Shown here: positions 8,032 through 11,243 of the stretch, piece by piece
Position numbering within the stretch: the first letter of the stretch is position 1
Layout: each line of letters opens with the position of its first letter
NCBI GenBank assembly: GCA_009663005.1
Contig: VIGQ01001995.1
Coordinates: 25,001 to 36,243 of the forward strand
DNA: 11,243 bases
Direction: 5' to 3'
Source: Actinidia chinensis
Lineage: Eukaryota > Streptophyta > Magnoliopsida > Ericales > Actinidiaceae
Program-made: the position numbers and the translations under genes
Notes under the pieces: model-generated
Told to the model about the DNA's origin: nothing
Database searches by the model: none
Seen by the model: the letters and a program-made list of their open reading frames with translations, nothing else

Positions 8032-8066
8032 TGTTGGTATATGTGGAATGTGGACCTGACATTCAA

Positions 8067-8229
8067 AGTCTACAATTACGGCTGAGTCTTAGTCTTCGAT
8101 TGCGGCTTGAGTCCCAAGTCTACGATTGCGGCCACGTCCAAGTCTTACAATTGGTGGGCAAGCTCCCAGTCTACGATTGCGGCAAGTCTAGTCCTCAGAT
8201 TGCGGCAAGTCCAAGTCTTCAATTGCGGC
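8067..8229 (+). promoter_or_regulatory. U3 array of seven ~16-bp repeats, right LTR
   Basis: Copies start at 8067, 8091, 8117, 8141, 8168, 8190 and 8214 (spacing 22-27 bp). Copies 3 and 5 are identical (AGTCTACGATTGCGGC), and copy 4 carries a GTGG insertion near its end. The left LTR matches in order and number. Function as factor-binding sites is inferred from position upstream of the TATA box. Confidence 0.6.
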
Positions 8230-8274
8230 TGAGTGACATCATTGCTTAAGAGTCATCCTCCTCTATGTTTTCTC

Positions 8275-8282
8275 TATATATA
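8275..8282 (+). promoter_or_regulatory. TATA box of the right LTR
   Basis: TATATATA in the same context as in the left LTR (TCTC before, GATG after). If active it would drive transcription rightward out of the element into 8540 and beyond. Confidence 0.6.
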
Positions 8283-8539
8283 GATGTTGAAATCTAGGAG
8301 AATAGTAGAAGGTAAGCTAAGGCTAAGAGAGATAGAAAGAGTGAGGGAGAGATTGTAATGCCAAACTTTGTTTTAGTGAATTGCTACTCGGTGTGGCTGT
8401 GGACGTAGGTTAATTGGCAAGAACCACGTAAAATCTTATGTCCCTTTATATTGTTTGTTTCTTCTTACCTTTGTTTTGTATGCGTGTTGTCATTCCCGAT
8501 CCATTAGGGTAAAAATACGCATTGGTGTTTTTTCCAACA

Positions 8540-8544
8540 GGTTG
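8540..8544. repeat. Target-site duplication, right copy (GGTTG)
   Basis: GGTTG directly follows the terminal CA of the right LTR and matches 4115-4119 exactly. Despite the decay of the element, both copies remain perfect. Confidence 0.9.
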
Positions 8545-8680
8545 GATATGGGACGGCAAGGGGTTACCCCTTTGCCGTGTCACCGGCCTCCGCGTGTGGT
8601 GAAAATACTATTTTGCCCTCTGCTGGGGGAAAAGAACGCGGTGAGTACCGTCGCAAGACGTCTCTTCTTAGGCTAACAAT
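8545..8680. other. G+C-rich segment, right of the copia insertion
   Basis: This continues the block that ends at 4119. Its G+C content is much higher than the AT-rich DNA after 8680. Frames at 8455-8676 and 8577-8762 cross the LTR border or show no family features, so I do not call a gene. It may be the edge of an older transposon or of a former gene. Confidence 0.4.
8553..8578. repeat. Short hairpin beside the insertion site
   Basis: ACGGCAAGGGG (8553-8563) and CCCCTTTGCCGT (8567-8578) are inverted copies separated by TTA, with one extra base in the right arm. It lies nine bases right of the duplication in the G+C-rich block that continues to about 8680. It could be part of an older repeat or just local sequence. 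No T-run follows that would suggest a terminator. Confidence 0.6.
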
Positions 8681-9110
8681 AAATTGGGAAGAAGAACAGG
8701 TGGGAAATAATTTTATTTGGGGTAAATACACTTGGAAAACCTGCCCTGAGGTTTTAGTTTAATATACATAGAAATCTTTGACTTTTAAGAAATTTATAAT
8801 TAACCACCTCCAACCTCCAAACCCCCTGAAGTTTAAAACATTGTAATAGATTCCCTCAATTTACCCAAAAAAAAAAATATTCTAATTATATATTAATATT
8901 TAAATTTTTTTTTAAACTTGATATTGATTGTTATTTATTTATTTATTTGGTTTCTCTCAGAATCGGTACCAAAAAATCTGGTAAGCCACTTTTTTGTAAG
9001 AGTAGACTGAATTTTTTGATAGAAATTTAAAACTATTTTTACATTTTTTTTGGTTTATATTAATCTTATATGACTAACTTATAGAGTAAATGCTAAGAAT
9101 GACCGAATTG
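8681..9110. other. AT-rich DNA with CCCTGA(A/G)GTTT motif pair
   Basis: CCCTGAGGTTT at 8744-8754 and CCCTGAAGTTT at 8824-8834 lie 80 bp apart, within a style of sequence (TAAATACACTTGG... CCCTGAGGTTT) that I recall as a dispersed non-coding repeat in dicot genomes. An (ATTT)n run lies at about 8931-8948. No coding frame is seen. Confidence 0.35.
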
Positions 9111-9329
9111 GGGTCCACAATTTGAATTTCTCCCTGCCTAATTATATTACTATTAATTAATTTTGAATAATTTTAAATCAAATAACAATGGAATGATATA
9201 TTTTTAAATTATAATATTAATATTCAAGTAAAAATTTTTATATTAATCATCTAATATTAATTAATATATATTTTATCTACATTAAATACAATTATATTTC
9301 ACATTAAAATGAATTAATGAAGTGGACCC
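9111..9329. repeat. AT-rich segment bounded by inverted GGGTCCAC / GTGGACCC
   Basis: GGGTCCAC (9111-9118) and GTGGACCC (9322-9329) are perfect 8-bp inverted copies enclosing about 200 bp of very AT-rich DNA. The inversion does not extend outward and I found no flanking duplication, so a MITE is possible but weak. GTGGACCC also fits the GTGGNCCC binding consensus of TCP transcription factors. Confidence 0.25.
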
Positions 9330-9560
9330 AGTTTGTCTTTAACATCTATCCCATCATATCCAACTTATAAATCTCCTTTCTTTTCTTCCTTCTCCAAACA
9401 CATCCAAACACAACACCAAACATACAATCCAACCCTCTAAAGTAGTCCCCCCCTTATTATAAATCATTCCCGCAGTCCCCCTCACTTCAAATCCACCCTC
9501 AAATTCTCCTCATTCCAAATTCAACCAAATCATCTCCGGCTCCGATCTCCGCTGCCAAAC
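9322..9560 (+). promoter_or_regulatory. Possible plant core promoter and G-poor leader
   Basis: TATAAAT at 9366-9372 is followed by a pyrimidine patch (9373-9394), then by a CA-rich leader. No G occurs at 9336-9441 or at 9476-9537, a strong strand bias typical of plant 5' leaders with Y patches. A TCP-type site (9322-9329) sits 37 bp before the TATA box. Transcription would begin near 9395-9405. The problem is that no convincing gene follows, so this may be the abandoned 5' end of one. It is suggestive rather than proven. Confidence 0.35.
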
Positions 9561-9714
9561 TGTTGTAACAATCCATGCTTACAAGTATAATAATCTCCAA
9601 AATAATTACATTTCCGAGGAGAATTTAATTGAATGCTATACAGTGGTCACCGTGTTAATTCCGGGCGGAAAAAATATGCCAGATGTGAGATCCATAATTA
9701 ACTTTTTATGCTAA
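9463..9714 (+). other. Open stretch without start, possible gene remnant
   Basis: This frame is open for 83 codons to the TAA at 9712-9714. It reads through the G-poor leader and then through a more balanced part (SDLRCQTVV, ISEENLIECYTVV, PGGKNMPDVR) that looks somewhat protein-like. It has no early ATG. The only in-frame ATG is near 9676, leaving 12 codons. I recognise no family, and the length can occur by chance. It may be a truncated first exon tied to the promoter-like region upstream, or noise. Confidence 0.2.
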
Positions 9715-10130
9715 TATGGCTGAGTACATAATTTATGCAGAAATTTAAGTGATCAGATATTGACAACTACATAATAGATATCTATCTTGCAATTTTTTAC
9801 TTTACTCTCAAAATCATACTTATCATTCATTTTTTTAGGATAAATCCGACCTGGTTATGTGCTATATATACTCTAATCACCTTGATTTTTTAATGAATTA
9901 TCCTGCTCTCTCATCCTAGATATGATGGTTAGGGGGAATCAGTAATATGACCCAATGTTAAAATCTAAAACAACTAGACACAGTGCTATCGTTTCAATTA
10001 TTATAACGAGATAATATTGTGGTGACAAAATTAGACTTTATAATTTTATTTTAACAATTCATACCAATGGGATAGCCAGGCCTTAATTAATGCAAGAACA
10101 AAATTAGACGTTTATAAGAGATTTTTTGAC
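9715..10130. other. AT-rich intergenic DNA
   Basis: No coding frame is seen. A short direct repeat, ACAAAATTAGACTTTA at 10025-10040 and ACAAAATTAGACGTTTA at 10098-10114, lies 73 bp apart. The last 25 bases or so (ending at 10130) resemble the end of the tandem unit that begins at 10131, so a decayed earlier unit may start within this stretch. Confidence 0.45.
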
Positions 10131-11243
10131 CATTAAAAATCATAATCTATTGTGATCCCACACCTTTGAGAAGAAAAAAGTATTTTTTTAGAATGTAAAA
10201 ATAGTCTCATAATGAAATCTCAGTCATTGGATTCACTCAATAAGATTCCCAACCGTAATAGTGGACGATAATTTTGAAGATTCAACAATATTTGTGTATA
10301 TTTAGTAATTGGCCCCGTGTCCACGAGGCACTACACAAAAATTAATAACAAAGATCATCTCTTAAACATACTCGTTACATTTTTCAATTTAAAAAATAGA
10401 TAAAATATAAACGTCAAATAAGATATACATCGTATGCATAGACAAGATTATTGTTACCATAAAGAATAATTAGAAAGTATAATGATTTTAAAAAAGTATT
10501 AATAGGTTGGGAGAATGATGAAAAAATAAAGGAGTGTTTTTTTTACGTTTTTGTGTGGGTCCCGCTAAAAATAAATTCAATAAATAAAAAATATGTCCAA
10601 CTTAGAAGTTTTTTTTATCATTGAATCACAACCTAACGTGGACCGACTCACACCTTTGAGAAGAAAGAAGTGGATTTTTTGGGAAAAAAGTGTCTCAAGT
10701 GAAACCAACCTCAACCATTAAATTATACTCAATGAATTACAGTCGTGACGTTAGAGATAGTTTGGAAGATTCAAAAATATTTGTCTTTTATTATATTAGT
10801 AACCTGCCCGTAGCCGACAAGCAATTACTCAAAAAAAAAATACATTTTATTTGTACCTTGTAACGTTTGTATAATCTAAAATACAAATAAATATAACGTC
10901 CGATAAATGAACATTAAATGCATATACTAAGAATACATTACTACAAAATTGTGAGAACAAATTGAACGTTCCTGATTTTGAAAAGTGTTTACTAGGTGAA
11001 AAAAAAATAAGGGAGAAATAAATGAGTATTTTATTTTGTGTGTGGGTCCCCCACTAAAAAAATAATTCAATGGATAAAAATAATGCCTACGATTTAGACT
11101 TTTTTTGGCCATTAAGTCACAACCTATGTGGGCCCCACACATTTGAAAGAATTAAGTTATATTTTTGGGAGAAGAAAAAATAACTCATGTAAAATCTCAA
11201 CCATTGAATTAACCTCAAATAATTCCAAGCATTATACTGAAAA
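10131..11243. repeat. Tandem array, unit about 490 bp, running off the window
   Basis: Units begin at CATT at 10131, 10619 and 11110, giving lengths of 488 and 491 bp, and the third is cut by the window end. Shared landmarks are ACACCTTTGAGAAGAAA or its variant just after each start (10159, 10650, 11136), an AACC/CAGTCATT-(A/G)AATT block about 100 bp in, GAAGATTCAA plus ATATTTGT near 10281 and 10767, and GTGTGGGTCCC 65-75 bp before each next start (10553, 11040). Divergence between units is considerable. The frame at 10927-11142 on the minus strand is chance. A satellite-like repeat or locally duplicated transposon fits; no protein is encoded. Confidence 0.8.

Larger units (their letters stand above)
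4120..8539 (+). mobile_element. Degenerate Ty1/copia LTR retrotransposon, about 4.4 kb
   Basis: The element has two LTRs with TG...CA ends, a perfect 5-bp duplication on both sides, a PBS matching initiator tRNA-Met next to the left LTR and a purine-rich PPT next to the right LTR. Between them are recognisable remains in copia order: gag, protease, integrase, reverse transcriptase and RNase H. The internal part is about 3.4 kb, shorter than usual for copia, mainly because the integrase core is missing. All coding parts are broken by stops and indels, so it cannot have moved by itself for a long time. The LTRs share roughly four fifths of their bases by eye, which also points to an old insertion. 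Confidence 0.95.
8032..8539 (+). repeat. Right LTR (508 bp)
   Basis: It begins TGTTGG and ends CCAACA, a perfect 6-bp inverted terminus that has partly decayed in the left copy. It contains the same seven-unit array (8067-8229), TGACATCA block (8234-8250), TATA box (8275-8282) and the 24-bp block near the 3' end (8487-8510). The array is closer to its consensus here than in the left LTR. The frame at 8004-8249 runs through the array and is chance. Confidence 0.95.

Noticed and set aside
8004..8249. 81-codon frame with repeated LQL/LRL pattern as a repeat protein
   Set aside because: The pattern is the translated U3 repeat array, and the frame begins in the PPT region and crosses the LTR border.
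10927..11142. Minus-strand 71-codon frame near the window end
   Set aside because: It lies in the tandem repeat and the corresponding part of the preceding unit does not keep it open.

Overview
The window looks like plant nuclear DNA, most likely from a dicot. It is AT-rich and has no long intact open reading frame. It carries an old Ty1/copia retrotransposon whose primer site matches plant initiator tRNA-Met, a fragment of a plant receptor-like cytoplasmic kinase, a MITE-like foldback, and at the right end a tandem repeat with a unit of about 490 bp. I see no intact protein-coding gene, tRNA, rRNA or CRISPR array.

Layout. 1-844 is AT-rich DNA with nothing recognisable. 845-1495 is richer in G+C and full of short CAAGTC-type direct repeats, probably a decayed repeat. 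2006-2187 is a long imperfect inverted repeat. 2188-3665 is AT-rich intergenic DNA with one small G+C-rich patch. 3666-3883 is a broken kinase fragment. 3884-4119 plus 8545-8680 formed one G+C-rich block before a copia element split it. 4120-8539 is the copia element: two diverged LTRs, a 5-bp target duplication GGTTG, PBS, decayed gag, protease, integrase remnants, reverse transcriptase and RNase H, and a PPT. 8681-9335 is AT-rich. 9322-9560 resembles a core promoter with a G-free leader, without a convincing gene behind it. 10131-11243 holds two full units and part of a third of the tandem repeat, which runs off the end.

How the parts relate. The element is oriented on the + strand and its parts are in standard copia order (gag, PR, INT, RT, RNase H). 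Every gene has stops and frameshifts, the integrase catalytic core is missing, and two purine-only tracts sit in gag and in the integrase region. It is a non-autonomous fossil. The LTRs share roughly four fifths of their bases by eye, so the insertion is old. I do not see a new functional system here. The most informative structures are the seven-unit repeat array kept in both U3 regions, the purine tracts, the ~490-bp tandem array and the foldback.
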